Shown: positions 23,701-38,700, counted from the stretch's first letter. The stretch: 64,000 nt of DNA from Epiperipatus broadwayi (GCA_028023455.1 JAQFVV010006215.1:7175230-7239229), one strand, 5' to 3'. Notes: generated by a model from the letters alone, not told the origin. Made by a program: numbers and translations.

Positions 23701-26700
23701 TTTCCAATAACAATTTGGCAAATACTTGATAGATTATTCTTTCTTTTAAATAAAAATCTCTCTCTTGTATTATTCCCACAAATCTGGAACTTCTGTTTCC
23801 TATATTAAAGTCTTAAAACATGTTAATAAAATTGATTTCATGTTATCTTTCAAATTCATCAACATCTCTGCTGCCCACCCACCAAATTCTTTTGCCTTTC
23901 CATTTTTTTAGGCACTCTTAATTTTTCTGTAAAGCTAACAGTTTCTTTATTACATAGTTTTACCATTGTTATCTTGTTCTTCATGTCTAAAGTTTATATA
24001 TATGTCAATTTGAAAATATACATTTCTAGAAAACTGGCAATCATGAAGCTAAAAAATATATCCTTTGCAGTAAATAGATAATTAATTGAAAACTATTTGT
24101 AATAAATGAATAAGTTCAAAATAAATCTCAAAATCAGGTTGAAAACAAAAGTTTTGGATTAAAAATGAATAAAAATCACTGATATATAAGATATGATATG
24201 GTAGTTGAAATGTATATCTGTGATTGGATTATTTGGTCATTTTGTAAAATGTTTTAAACACTTAAATAAAAACTCATTTTAAATATACCTTTCATTATGC
24301 TTAACATTTTCCTATATATTGTATACTAATGATTGTTTTAAAAGCATAAGTGAATTGTCTATGCTTAGAATTTATTGTTATATAAACCAGCATCTAGGAT
24401 TTGATTCTATTGTGAGCCTGATAATTCAAATGACAAAGTATTTGTACAAATTTAATTCTATACATTGTATGAAAGAGGCACTATTTCATTTTTAACTACC
24501 CATAACTTTGAATTATTTTAATTTTAAATATCTGTAATTCATTTTTATTAGCAATTTATATATAATCATGTGGGAGGAAACCAAAACATTGAGACATGTG
24601 CTATTAATAATTAAAAATAAGATAGTCTTTTTCCCATGATGTATAGAATTAAATTTGTACAAATACTTTGTCATTTGAATTATCAGGCTCACAATAGAAT
24701 CAAGACCTGAATTAAGCATAGGTGATTCACCTATGCTTTTAAAACATCTATTGATGAATGAGTGCAAGTACATTAATATCAGTAGAACATGTCTGAATGT
24801 TTTGGTTTCATCCACTTATTACTGAAAATTAATTAATGACTGTTATGCTTTTTTTTTTAAATATGAAATAAATGGATATTGTTATAATATGTAATAAATC
24901 TAAGATTCAAGATTATCTACTAATGGTGTTATAAAAAAAAAAAAGCAATGAAAAAATTAATCTGTAAGAAATATGAATTTAGTAAGCAGCTTTTAGGTAG
25001 GCAAAGCAATACAAAAAGTTATCCTTAAGAAATTAATTGATAACAATAAGAGTGTTAAACATTGTTTAAAAAAAAGTTTTGGTAATTTTTGTTGCAAAAA
25101 AAAACTAGAATTCTAAACACAGTTTTTTTCTAGTTTTAATTTCATTTACACAGAATATATTACTTATATTTTATGCAAATATATTACTTATATTTTATGC
25201 AATTGTAACTTTTTCTCTGATTTATTTATACATATATTCAGCATATATTGAAGCAATCCACGATAGTATTAGGAGACTTGTATGTATTCTTGCTTGTGAA
25301 TGCAAGATAAAAAAATATATACAATTCCAAAAATGTCACCTAAAATCAGATTACAATTTATTTTATTGTTGAAATCAGTCTAATGGGAAAAATCTCATTA
25401 TAACTGACTAAATGACTCTATTAATATCCTTTGTGTAGGGACTGTTAAACTGGAATAACCTTCAAGTTGTTTTTTTTTTTTGCATGTATGACATATACAG
25501 CACAACTCTATACTGGTACACTTTTCCACGAAATTGAATTGACACAAAAATACAAATGTTCTCTTGTAAAAATATCTTTGTGTAATGAAACTGACAAATA
25601 ATGATAACTTTTAATTGATAAACTAAAAGTTATAACTCTCACAAACTTATAATTTTATGACATCATTTCATAGTATAATGTGAAACTTTTGGTCAAGCAC
25701 ATAATAAAATATGAAACTTATAGGCTACTATTTTCTATTATTAATTTGGCTGATTTCTTTCCCAAAAATAACTTCAATGAAGACCTTGATCTTTTAGTGT
25801 CATTTGAAAAGTAAAGTTTTCCTCATTTGTTATTTCAATAGTAAATTTTTAAAAAAATATTACTTTTTGTAAAAAAAAAAAAAAACGAGTCATTTTTTGA
25901 TTTTGAAATTAGTAAAAAAAAAATAATGGTTAATTTTATTGTTGTTGTATAATAAATTACATTTCCATATTTATTACCATCATACAAGTTGTTATGGATT
26001 ACTTTTTTATTATTTTGCAATTTTTTTTAATGTATATATATTTTTTTATGAATTAATTTATTCATTGCTTTTTTTTTTTTTTTTAAATATACTGCTATCT
26101 TATGGGTAGATTATGAAACTTCTAATAAATCATGTAGCAATAAATGTATGCTAAAGTAAAAAAAAAAAAGCAAATTGGAAAGAAAAGTTTTAAGCTCAGT
26201 TTTTCCAGGAATATTATCTTGGAACCTTCATATTGTAGCTAATAATAGCTAAATGTGCATTAGCCGATTATTAATGAATGATTCACCGAGTTAATTATAA
26301 TTCTGCTATTTAAAATAAAAAGTCCTAAGTCTGTGATTTGAAAAAATTTCCAAGATTCACCCAGATTAGATTCAAACTCCTAGTGTGGCTTTTTTATGTC
26401 TAGAAATGAAAAATTGCTAGATCAGATATGTTAATAATATATTAAACAAATGAAATATCTATGATAGCATTTTTGTACATCAGGGAGAATCACTGGAAAT
26501 TATATTAGTATTTAATCATATAACATTTGTTGTTTTAGTTTCATCAACCAATTATTCCTGTGAAATTTACTCTTGAAGGTATCTCAAATTTGATGGATTT
26601 GAATTTGGTAAGTTTTAATTTTTTTTCTATCAACTAAAAAAATAATAAAATTAATTTAAAATGTACACAAAAAAAAATGCCTTGTTTAATAATTATTTAT

Positions 26701-29700
26701 AGTTACAATAAGTTTTAGATATGCTGGTAATGGAGAAGAATTAAAGACATTATTCATAAAGGTAAAAATCAGAACGAAAAGATGGGTCTACAACTAAAGG
26801 AGAAAACAAATAAATATGTCAACTTGGGACACATTGATTTTAAAATTGATGGTGAGGATAATAAAAATCTGATAGGTTGTTTTGCCCTATAGGATTATTG
26901 AACAACAATTAAGGATACAGTAGTCAAGAAAATCATATTCTGATGAGAGTTTAAAAAAATTCCAAATGACAATTTACAAACAGTTTTAAATATAGGGATA
27001 TATGTTTAAACAAAAGATCAGAAGTTGTTCAAGCTATTGTATTTTCTGTGACTTTCTGTGGATGTTAAAGCTGAATATTAAAAGATAGAAAAAGTAATAA
27101 TAATTTAAATTGTAGCTAGTGACATCTTTAAAGAATATCATGGGAAACAAAGAAAAAGTGAATACTCAAAGAGATTAAATTTGAACTCTTGCTTGAATAA
27201 AGCATAAAGGAAATCAGGTTGAAGTGAACTTATTTTGATGATATTTTAAAATTATAATAATATTAAAATTTTTCTTTCTTCAGATAGAGATTTATGATTT
27301 GGAACACTTTTCAAAGTAGTTCTAACATATTTCGAAAGATTATTCTTTTTCATTCATCATTCTTTAAGAGCACATTTCATGGTATTAAAAACTAAATAAA
27401 ACTTTTACGAAATTTTGATACAACTATTATCTCTTTATAAGTTTTGTTTATTCTAGAAGTTTTTACAAATCTCCAACTAAAAATGGAGCTGTTGTGTTTT
27501 ATGAATGGACATATTGAAGAAATTAATGACTTCAATAACAAGAATGGGCAGCTTCTGAAATTTTTTTCCAAGGGAGTGAATTTGAGCATTGGAAATTTAT
27601 CATTATTTATGATGGATAATACACATGGTCTAGAAATAATATATTTAACACAATAGATTATGTATTAGTAGATAAAGAGGGAGTGAATAAAGTATGGAAA
27701 ATTAAAGTTTTTGATAATGAAGAGGGTATATGTAACAGTGATCATAATTTCTTTATAATAGAAATGGTTAGGAATGAGATGGAAAATAATAATAAAAGTA
27801 GAAAGGAAAATAAAAGATATGGATGGAGAGTAGATGATAAGTATAAGTTAGAAGAATATAAAATAAAAGGAATTGTTAGGAATGAATATAAGAATTGGTG
27901 TTGTGAAGTAGGAAAAGTGACAAATAGGGATTTAGGTGAGAGTATTCAGAAAAACAAAAGTAATAGAAAAGTGAGAATTAGTAAAAGTGTAAAGAGGAAA
28001 AAAGCATACAGGAAATATAAATAATGTACTATTAAAAGCAAAGAAAGTGAAAAAGATGTTAATATTGAACTGAATACTTTATCCGATTCAAGGGTTCTAT
28101 CATGTAAATTAAAAAAAAAAAAAACCAAGTTTTATATGTGCAATAACACACATACTTATTTATTTTGAAATCTTATATTTTTAATTCTAAGTTGGTTTTA
28201 GTATAAAATATTTTTTTTATGACGCTTGTTTTCTTTTAAAATAATTAAAAGCAAACAAAGTTTAATTAGTGCTCTTATATGTATTTTATTTAAACTAAAA
28301 AAAAAGTTTAATGTTGATGTATTTTAAAGCTGAGATTTAGTTTTGTATTTTTGTAAGATTAAGCCCTGTAAGATATTGTTTTTCTAATTAAGATTGCGCG
28401 GGAGATAAGGAAGGACATAAATAGCTGGGTAATTTTTTTTTTTTTGTTTGATAAGAGAGAGGGAGGATTCAAAGAGACTATTCTGTTCATTCAGTTTTTA
28501 TTGCTCAGCTTCTTCTTATTGAGGATCGATCCAGATTTTAGCTGTTATTGAACTGTTGCATTGTGAAAGTGACTAAATTTTTTTTTTATATATTGGTGCC
28601 ACGGGAATCACCAAGTTGAATTTCTGTTGACCAACAATAACTCTATTTGCCGCGATAATAGCAGTCATTCAGACACCATGCCTGTAATATACGCCACGAA
28701 GAATCTCCACAACATGATGGGTTGAGCCTTTCCAAAGATGAACCTCCGGAGCTCCAAATTGTGACTTCCATTATGACCTAACTGTCAAGTCCAGAGTGGA
28801 TCCCGATAATGCCTCCAGACTTCTGAACCTGTAGTAAATGACATTCGTTGTAGAAGGACTCTATAAACCGAGCTTTGTGTGAACAACAGAAATTAATATT
28901 ATCTCGAGGTAACTTACCTTTCCATATCAAAATCAGGGCTAAATCTCTAATTAAGTCTCTCGCAAATCTCAGCTTAATCTTAAAAAGAAATTATATTTAC
29001 GATGTGTAATTTATCAATTTAAATATTAATGTATTTTTGTTTATTTTACATTACAATCTTAGTAGCAAGATTTTCAATCTTAAAATGTTGCTTGTTCAAG
29101 AGTGTAGGGCGAGTGAAATTTTATATGCTTAATAATTTCTCAGTTTTATGATTACCCCTTGTTAAATGCTCAAACCGATAGTTTTCTTTTATTTTTGTTT
29201 GTTTGTTTGCTTCGGCGTTAAACTGAATCAAACTTGGTTTTGGCTAGCGATTTCTAGGATATATGATTTATTTATTTTTGGTAGAGATTTATTTGCTATA
29301 ATTCAGATTGCGTAATTCATGTTTCTTTCTTGTGTGAGACTAACCTTGGCTTGTTTCAATGTACTTGTCCATGAGCGTTTTGCAGAATTATGACATTCTT
29401 GGTTCCAACATTTCTTTTCTGGACTAAGAAAAGCTCGTCTGCGCTGTCCCGTTATTCTCCACAAACATTCATCTTACTAAATCTCTATAGGGAAAAGGGA
29501 ATTGGTTGGGGGAACCGCTAGCAAGAAGATATAAGCCATTATTGTGTTATAGAGAAAAAATGAACTTGTCTGCCTGGGTATTTAACGTAGTTCTGCTCGC
29601 ATACACTTAATGTTAAGATCTGCTAAGTAAATGTATCAAGTTCCATGTTTATTTTGTTATTATGTTTAATAAATTTAAAAAGTTCTTATAAGTATTTTGG

Positions 29701-32700
29701 CTGATGTTTGTCTCAGTGTTTTCTCAATTGTCTGAACCACATTCATTAGCTTTTGCTCTCCCTGGGTTTAGTCCGGCACATTCATGTTCGTATATCCTGC
29801 CCACCCTTAAAATAAATGTCTAGTTTCGATTTTCGGACTAGTGGCGCCCTCATGGTCAGGATATACGAAACAAAAATCTTTCGTCCGGCACGTAGCTATA
29901 GTAATTTTTGGCGCAACCAAACGTGGGAGCCGATATTAAAACTTTACGTGAGATGTTTTGTTCGGGTGGTTGGGAAAAATAAACAGAAACGGTAGGCGAA
30001 AATAGGTGAAATAAAGTTAGTGGTAGAATAGAAGTTGATGGAAAAATGCAGGTAGTTTCGGATCTGTCCGTATTTAATGTTTTGATATTCAAAAAGAGTT
30101 TATTAATTAGTTCGACGTTCGTAAAGTTTTTTTTAAAAAAGTAAAGAGTTTAAGTTTGCTTTGTAAAAATAAAATAAAGTTAGCTGTTGAAGATTAAATA
30201 AATAAATAAAAAAACGTTAATAAACAGATTTAAAAGAAAAGTTCAGTTGGTAATTTGGAATAAAAAAAAAATAGATTTAACGGAGCTAAGTTTATTTTGA
30301 AAATGTAAGCTAAAGAAGAAAGCGATAGAGAGGCAGGTTGGGAAGAGAGCCCAGTTTCATTTAAACACCCCCAGATAGTAGAAAAAGAAGAGAGCGAGAC
30401 ACAGACGATGATGTAGATGATGATGAAGTTGATAATAGAAATGAAACAAAATATAACAAAACAAAATATAGAGATAAATGGAGTCAACAAACAATACTGG
30501 AGGAGCTGAGAGCAGAAATGAAAGGAATGAGACAGGAAATATTGAAGACAGTTGACAAAAATCAGGCAGCTATAGACGCCATAGAGAAAGAGTCGAATAA
30601 AGAGGTTCAGGAAGTTGAAATAGTAAAGGAAGAGGCAAAAGACATGAAAGATGAATTAGAACAGGATAGTGTTAGAACAGGCAAGATAGAAGTTGGTAGA
30701 GATTGGATGCAGATAGGTGGTGAGATAGAAAATGCAGATCAAAAGACAGAGAATAACGTAAAAGAGTTGCTGCAAGAAACTAAAAATAAATTGGTTAAAA
30801 TATCTAGTGGTTGTGAATATGAATTTGAAAAGAAGAGAGTTAAGAAAAAAGTTAAGGAGTATGATTTTAAGGCAGAGATTAAAGCTATCTATAGAGCAAT
30901 TTTATTTGAAAAGACTATAGAAGAGGGATTCGTTCCGAGGTGGGCTGTACTAAAGTGGGACACATTGAACAAATATATTTTGATTGGCTAAAGGGTCGTA
31001 AGATATACGAGCTACAAGATAAAACAGAACGAGAAAGAGACAAGGCAATAAATTATAAACAAGGAATAGATAGAAGGGGGAAAGGAACGTACATTAGAGA
31101 GTCAGTAAGAATAAAGAAAGAACTGCCTGACCGAGCGTAAGTGATATTGATCGGACGTGATGCTAAAAAAAAAAGAAAAACCACAAAGGATTTGTAATTG
31201 GACTACGAGTTGAGAATAGAAATTTATTTCGACGTAGGTGATAAGCCTGAATGAATTTTGTAAATAATATTATATAATTACAACTATATATGTGTGTGAT
31301 AAACAATATTACATTTTGATATTTTGAATTATGTTCGTTTTTATTTAATAAAATGTATAGTGGCTATCGTAATTGTATTACTTTGTTGTAAATAGTTATT
31401 TTAATAGATCGCCAGTATATTCCTGAAAATTTATGTTACTTACAAATGATTTAAAATAGTATTCATTAGGGTAGTCGGACGGATTTGATTTTTTTTTAAA
31501 GTGAGAACAAACTTAGAGAAAACTGGTTAGTGGTAGGCAGAGCAAAGTCAGCTAAGTTTTTTTTTTTTGTGATGACGGAGAGGCAGTTATAATGGATGTT
31601 AAGACACCATTACAAAAATTATACTTTTATAGGGGTAAAGAAAATAAAATAGATTTTTATTTAGGATTTCATTTGTAAAACTTGATTAAAGGTTTTTTTT
31701 AATGCTTGTACTAATATATATGTATGTGCGTGGGAATTATATTTTAATACCACAGTTATATTTGGTTTTTAATTTTGATTTTAAAAAAAGAAAACTAAGA
31801 TTACTTTTTTGTTAAATTTATGTAAAAGTAAAGTGTACAAATAGATTGCTTTACAGATTTTGGATTTATATTGATAAGAATAATTAAAAAAGAAAGAAAA
31901 CAAAAAGAAAAGAATTTTTCATTAGTTGGTTCCTGGGTCTGTAAAGGGCAATTTATTTCGTTAATTAGATAACTATTGTTAGCTAGATAGAGAATTTTTT
32001 AAATTTTAATTAAAAAGAAAAAGTTTAGTAATTAGGAGATATGATTCAGATAACAAGTTCTAATCAGGCCTTCAGATTATCTTAGAAAAGCTAGAATACT
32101 TGCATCAGCTAGTATACTTGCACCAGTGCAAAGAGACAGACACCAATCCTGACAGGAGAATTGCACGATTCCTGCCAAAATACTTGGAAAGAACGATTCC
32201 TGCATATTCTGAAAGCTGATCCAGTAATTATTCTACCTAGAATGAACATTAAACCTACAGCAAGAATATTTTCTTTACCATGATGTACTAAGCTTCTCAC
32301 CAGGACAGGTTCGGACGTCCTGTGTCTCCATTAACTGCCTACAATGCCATAAGAACCGGCTCCAAAGAAACCACTAACCAACTCGCCCAAGCCTACCATC
32401 AGTGAATCCAGAGCAACGGACTAGCCTAAGAAGTCTAGTGCACTAGCATTGAAATAAATTATTAAGGTACCTTACATTTTTGCAATTTAAATAATGTTGT
32501 CTTAGATTTGTTCCCTTTTGTTTTTAAATATAAATGTTTTTCAAGTTGTATCTTATGTAATTCGATTTCTGTGTGCTTGATATTTTTTTTTTTTTTTAAC
32601 GAGTGCTAGTTTCACACCTATTACTGTCCGTCCTATTTAAGTCTTAGTACGTAAGATAGTAGTTTATTTATAATCTCACACCCCTTTTATTATGGAAAGC

Positions 32701-35700
32701 TGTCTGGATATTACAGACTATTTTAATTGACTTCTGGCTCGTGACCCATTTTATTATTAGTTCTACTTATGTCGTGAAACTTTATTTATAATAGACTATT
32801 AAGAAATATAATAGTTCTTAGTTTTATTTCTTCAAGCTTCCAATTCGTTTATTAGGGGCACGTACGATCGTTTTAACCCTCTCAATAGGTAGATCGTCTC
32901 ACTCAGGGGGAGGTCAATCGATTGAAAGTAATAACTTTCAACACTCTTTTTATTATTATTAATGTTTTGGAAGCTACTTTCTTATTTCTTAGACTATTAA
33001 GAAATATAATAGTTCTTAGTTTTATTTCTTCAAGCTTCCACTTCGTTTATTAGGGGCACATACGATCGTTTTAACCCTCTCAATAGGTAGATCGTGAGCT
33101 CCTAGCCTGTCTCACTCAGAGGGAGGTCAATCGATTGAAAGTAATAACTTTCAACACTCTTTTATTATTATTATTAATGTTTTGGAAGCTACCTTTGTAT
33201 TTCTTCTGTTTCGACATAAATCTCTTTTCCTAACTATGGGTTATAAGCAGGAAGCTAACCTCCCTTGTCTGGCGTGAGATCACTGTATACTTACTAATAC
33301 TTCTGCTACTGCCAGTATTTTGCACTCTATCACGCACAGGAAATCGGTCTCAAAGCCATATAAATATTTTAGTTCAATTTTGACCAATGTACGTGTAATA
33401 CATATTTTAAGTGTGCTTTAACGATTATTATTTAGATTTATGTTTATTTAATCAAACTTTTAATAAAATTATTTTATTCATTTACTTAGTTGATTTTGTT
33501 TTCTGTTGCTACCTTTCCAACTCACTGAACAAAACATAGATCTCATTTGCTTGATTGAGCTAGTCCGGCGCATTCGATTCGCATATCCTGTAACCCCTTA
33601 AAAATAAATGTCTAGTTCCAAATTTCAGACTAGTGGCGCCCTGGCAATCAGTTTATGCGAGTCTAAAGCTTTTGTCCGGTATATAGGATAGTAATTTTTT
33701 AGCGCAACCAACACGGGCCTTCGATTTTAAATCCCACGTGAGATTTTGTTCGGACAATTGAGGAATATTTCAGTGTTGGAGGCAAGATTCAATAGGTAGG
33801 GATCAGTTTGTGCTAAATGGTAGAAAGCAGTTTGGAGTAGGGGGTTCATCTTTTCAATATGAATAATTAATATATATAGTTAATTAAACAGCGTTCTTTA
33901 GAGTTATTACTGAACGGACGGTCAGACAAAAAGAGTAGGGGGTTCATCTTTTCAATATGAATAATTAATATATATAGTTAATTAAACAGCGTTTTTTAGA
34001 GTTATTACTGAACGGACGGTCAGACAAAAAGATATTAAGATTTATTTTGTTTCTTTGTTTATTAAAAAAAAAAAAATTAGCTGTTACGTTCATAAAAAAA
34101 AAAAAGGCAAGCAAAGAGTTTAGGTTCGCGTTTAAAGAAAAAAGTAAAGTTTAACTTTTGTGCTTTAAATATATATATAATAAATAGCAATTGAAGATTA
34201 AAAAAAAAGAAATAAATTTCATAAATAGACAGAAGTTGCGTTGGGAATTTAAATAAAGTTAGAGAAGAGGCTGAAGATAGACTAGCTAGCATCATGGCCG
34301 AAATAGATTGGCAAATAAAATCTTTTACGGCTGATATTTGGGAAAGCCCATTAGAGCATTTGGAGAGCCTGCAAGAGATGTTTCGTTGTCATAATTGGCA
34401 GGAGACTGAACAAGTGGCAATTGCACGCCACTATTTACAAGGAATGGCTGAGGATTGGTGGCATATCTTAAAGATCAAGCCACAGATTTTTTGGGATTAC
34501 AGATGCAAATTATTGCACACTTTTTGGAGTGAAGAAAAGCAGTATCATATCTTCATCAATATATCACAAGAAAGATATATTAGGGATAATGGAGAAACTT
34601 ACACCCAGTTTTTCTGCAGACAAGCAGCAAGGCTGAAGTCATTGATAGCTTTCTCTTTGTCTGAGAGGCTGATATGCCGAATTGTATTGGGCAATATGCC
34701 AAGGGATATACATCAGATCATGTTGTGTAGTAGCAACATTCACATTGAAGAAATGATCAAACTGTTAAATGAAATTGAACATAATCAGGCCCAAGAAGAA
34801 GTGGAGAAAAGAACAATGCAGGGCGATCAGATAATTTCGATAGAAAAAGGTCAAAAGAGTCAATTATCAGCTCCAATTAAAAAAAATAAAGAAAGCCATA
34901 GGACTGTAGCTAATGTGATGGTGGATCAAGAAGAACCAGCATGGAATGGAGCTATGCAGACTTGCCCAATTGTCAGTATAAAGACTGGAGACATCATTAC
35001 AGAAGCATTGGTTGATTCAGGAAGTCAAATGTCATTGCTCTCTAGTAAGTTTTATGTGAAAATAAAGAAAGACCAGCCATGTTTGTATACACTGCCAATA
35101 AAAAGAATGCAGGTGACACTGGCCAATGGCAAGAAGGCAAATATTGAAACCAAACAGGTGTGGTTACATTTGCATCTGGGTAACATAGAGTTAGACCATG
35201 TCTTTTTGATAATGCCTGGTCTCATACAAGATGTTATAATTGGGACTGATTTTTTGTACAGGCATAAATGTGTTTTGGATTATGACAAATGTTTATTTCT
35301 TTGCCAAGAAGTTTTGATGCCATTTGAAGGGCTAAAGAGTTATAAGCCACTTCAGGTACAGTGTGTTCAGCAAGTGAGGGATACCGTGGAAATGCAAAAT
35401 AAAGTGTCGCAATCCATGTTAAAAGGAATGGAAGAACAACACCCTCTAATGGAACTGTTGAGGGAGTTCTATTCAGTTTTTTCGAATAGGCCTAAGATCA
35501 TTGAGGAGTATGTGCATCGCATTCAAGTTAAGGATGAAAACCATTTCCAGAGTCGTTCATATCCCATTCCATTTCAATATAAGGCTGAAGTAGATCTTCA
35601 AATACAGCAAATGATTGAATTGGGAGTTATTGAAAAGCACACATCTCCATATGTTAAGCCATTAGTAGTGGTAAAGAAAAAAGATGGATCTGTCAGAAAT

Positions 35701-38700
35701 ATGTTTGGATGCCCGGCGGTTAAATGCTATTACCATTCCTGAAAGAAACATTCCACCTACAATAACAGAACTTCTCTCAAAATTTCAAGGGAAAACCATT
35801 TTTTTCTACATTGGACTTGACATCCAGTTATTGGCAGATCCCTCTACATCCATTTGACCGCAAATATACTGTCTTCCGCTATGAAGGGCATACGTATGCG
35901 TTTAAGTGTATGCCTTTTGGATTAATCAATAGTGGTTCAGGACTTCTAAAGTGTTTGGATCAAGTGTTATCAGACAAAATCAAGAGTCTGATTGTGATAT
36001 ATATGGATGACATAGTCATCGCATCTAAAAATATGGAAGAACATATGGAACACTTGAAAATGTTCTTAATGGAGTGTTACCAGAAAAACATTACCATCAA
36101 TTTACAAAAAAAGTTGCCTGGTCCAGGAGGAGGTTACATTTTTAGGCTTTTTAATTGGGAAAGAGGGTATTAAACCTCTTCCCGAGAAACTAACAGCGAC
36201 ACTACATTTTCCCACACCCACTAATAGGCGTCAGGTACGGTCTTTTCTGGGATTATGCAATTTTTATCATAAATTCTATGAAAATTTTGCATTAGATGCT
36301 GCAAATTTGGTTCAGTTATAGACAAAAGACCAAAAATGGGTATGGGAGTACAAACAGGAGCAGGATTTTCAACACATTAAAAACAAGTTCTTGGAACAGG
36401 TGGTTCTAGCCTACCCTGACTTTCACAAACTTTTTATGTTCAGACCGACAGCAGTGGGCAAGGGCTTGGAGTCATGTTATTTCAAATTGACAAACAAAAA
36501 CGTCACAGAGTGTTGTATTTTTGTAGCCGCAAGCTAAAAGGGGCGGAAAATAATTACATGACGACAGAAAAAGAAGCTTTGGCCATTGTTTGGGCTTTCA
36601 GTAAATTCAAACAATTCCTGCTTGGGTCAGAGATTGTTGTAATTACGGATCATAAGAGCTTGGAATTTCTTAATAGCAGTTATTTATCGAATGATCGATT
36701 GATACGTTGGAGTCTTATGCTACAGGAATTTCAATATGAAGTTCTATATTGTAAAGGAAAGGAAAATATTGTGGCGGATATTTTGAGTCGCCATCCCGTA
36801 GATCTGACCCCACATCATCTTGAGCCCAACAATCTAAGTATTGCAGCATTCACATTCACCATAGATGAGTCCATAGAGCAACAATTACTAAGGCTATCTG
36901 AAATACAGGAGACCAGCCCAGAGTATGCACAAATCATGACATATAAGAAAGGAATAGGAACTTCAGACCCCAGTGACACAGCAACATTAGAAAAATACGA
37001 AGCCTATAGAATAAAAGATGGTGTATTGCAATACAGAGTCGCCTCAGAACAAGACTCATGGCGAATTCTTATACCCCAAACACTCAGGAACAAACTTATA
37101 GAATATATACATTGCCTTTATGGACACTATGGACCACGTAAAGTAGAACATGTGCTCAGGGAAGTATTTTACTGGCCAAGTTTATATTCAAATGTTTTGG
37201 GAAAATGTCATGTGTGTTAACAAAATAAATATGTAAATAAGAGATTTACTGGGATCTTGCAGCCTATTTTAGCACACAATCCTAATGAAATGTTGGCCAT
37301 AGATTTTTATGGGCCTTTACCTGTCTATAAATAATACCGATATTTAATCGTAATATACGACATATTTTCTAAGTATGTAACTGCATATCCGTTAAGAAAA
37401 GCGGATACACGAAGCACTATCCGGATCTTACAGGAGCATCAGTTTCCTAAGATTGGTAGGCCCCAGATGATACTTACAGATCATGGGACACCTTTTAAAT
37501 CTCACCACTGGAAAAAGTGGATTCAGCATGTATTAACATCTATTCGTAATCCTCAATCGAATCCCTGTGAGAGAGTCATGAGGGAGTTAAACCGTTTATT
37601 TCGGCTTTATGTCAGCGAAAATCACCGTGGATGGGTGAATCAGACGGGAAACATCACTAACTACATAAATTGGACACAGAATGAATCTACAGGGTTTGCC
37701 CCCAACAGATTACATTTTGGACAGAATTATCCAATGCTGATAAAAGCTCCCTTGCCTGTAGATCGGGACAAAATTGATAAAGAAATGGATAAAAGAAAGG
37801 CTCGAATAAAGTTGAAACATATGGTTGAAGTACGCATAAAGCAGGGAAATCCACGACCATGTAGATTCGAGGTAGGGGACTTGGTTTTTGTATGAAAACC
37901 TCATGTCAGCAATCCAACCCAGCATCAATATAAGAAATATTTCCCAGTATATGAGGGACCCTTCACTATACAAAAGAAAAATGCTCCGAATGCCTTTGTA
38001 TTGGAAGATGAGCGTGGGGTTTATGGATCTTATAATGCACGAAGCCTTAGGCCAGCCACCTAAAAGATAGGAGGTACACTTAAGGAATTGATCTCAGGGC
38101 AAATGTCCAGCCAGGGGGAGGGGATTTAAAAGTTTTAAATGTTGGGATTTAAAGTTTGAAAAAAAAAAAAAGAAATAGCAAATAGATGCTTTTATTTTTT
38201 TTTTTGTTGGCGTGAAGGGGCAGTTGAACTGGATACTTTATCCGATTCAAGGGTTCTATCATGTATCTCAGGGCAAATGTCCAGCCAGGGGGAGGGGATT
38301 TAAAAGTTTTAAATGTTGGGGTTTAAAGTTTGAAAAAAAAAAAAAGAAATAGCAAATAGATGCTTTTATTTTTTTTTTTGTTGGCGTGAAGGGGCAGTTG
38401 AACTGGATACTTTATCCGATTCAAGGGTTCTATCATGTAAATTTAAAAAAAAAAAACCCAAGTTTTATATGTGCAATAACACACATACTTATTTATTTTG
38501 AAATCTTATATTTTTAATTCTAAGTTAGTTTTAGTATAAAATATTTTTTTTTATGACGCTTGTTTTCTTTTAAAATAATTAAAAGCAAACAAAGTTTAAT
38601 TAGTGCTCTTATATGTATTTTATTTAAACTAAAAAAAAAGTTTAATGTTGATGTATTTTAAAGCTGAGATTTAGTTTTGTATTTTTTTTTATAAAAAAAA

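Larger units (their letters stand above)
20064..26538 (+). other. 6.5-kb intron between exons 4 and 5
   Basis: Bounded by GTAAGT and TTGTTTTAG. It contains a decayed antisense LINE (22200-23960) and a foldback sequence (24341-24745). The remainder is A+T-rich with long T and A tracts and a C run near 21284. No further exon was found; exon 4 and exon 5 adjoin directly in phase 0. Confidence 0.7.
26700..28065 (+). mobile_element. Host LINE, 5' half (endonuclease region)
   Basis: The right part carries the end of an AP-type endonuclease: a frame with TW and TIDYVLVDKEG at about 27620-27690, then CNSDHNFFII near 27735-27765, where SDHN is the conserved C-terminal endonuclease motif. A basic linker follows to 28024. 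Upstream frames (27444-27656 and earlier pieces) are broken. The sequence stops abruptly at AATAT (28061-28065), and the matching second half begins at 41391. The same orientation and the shared AATAT show that the LTR element split it. Confidence 0.75.
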
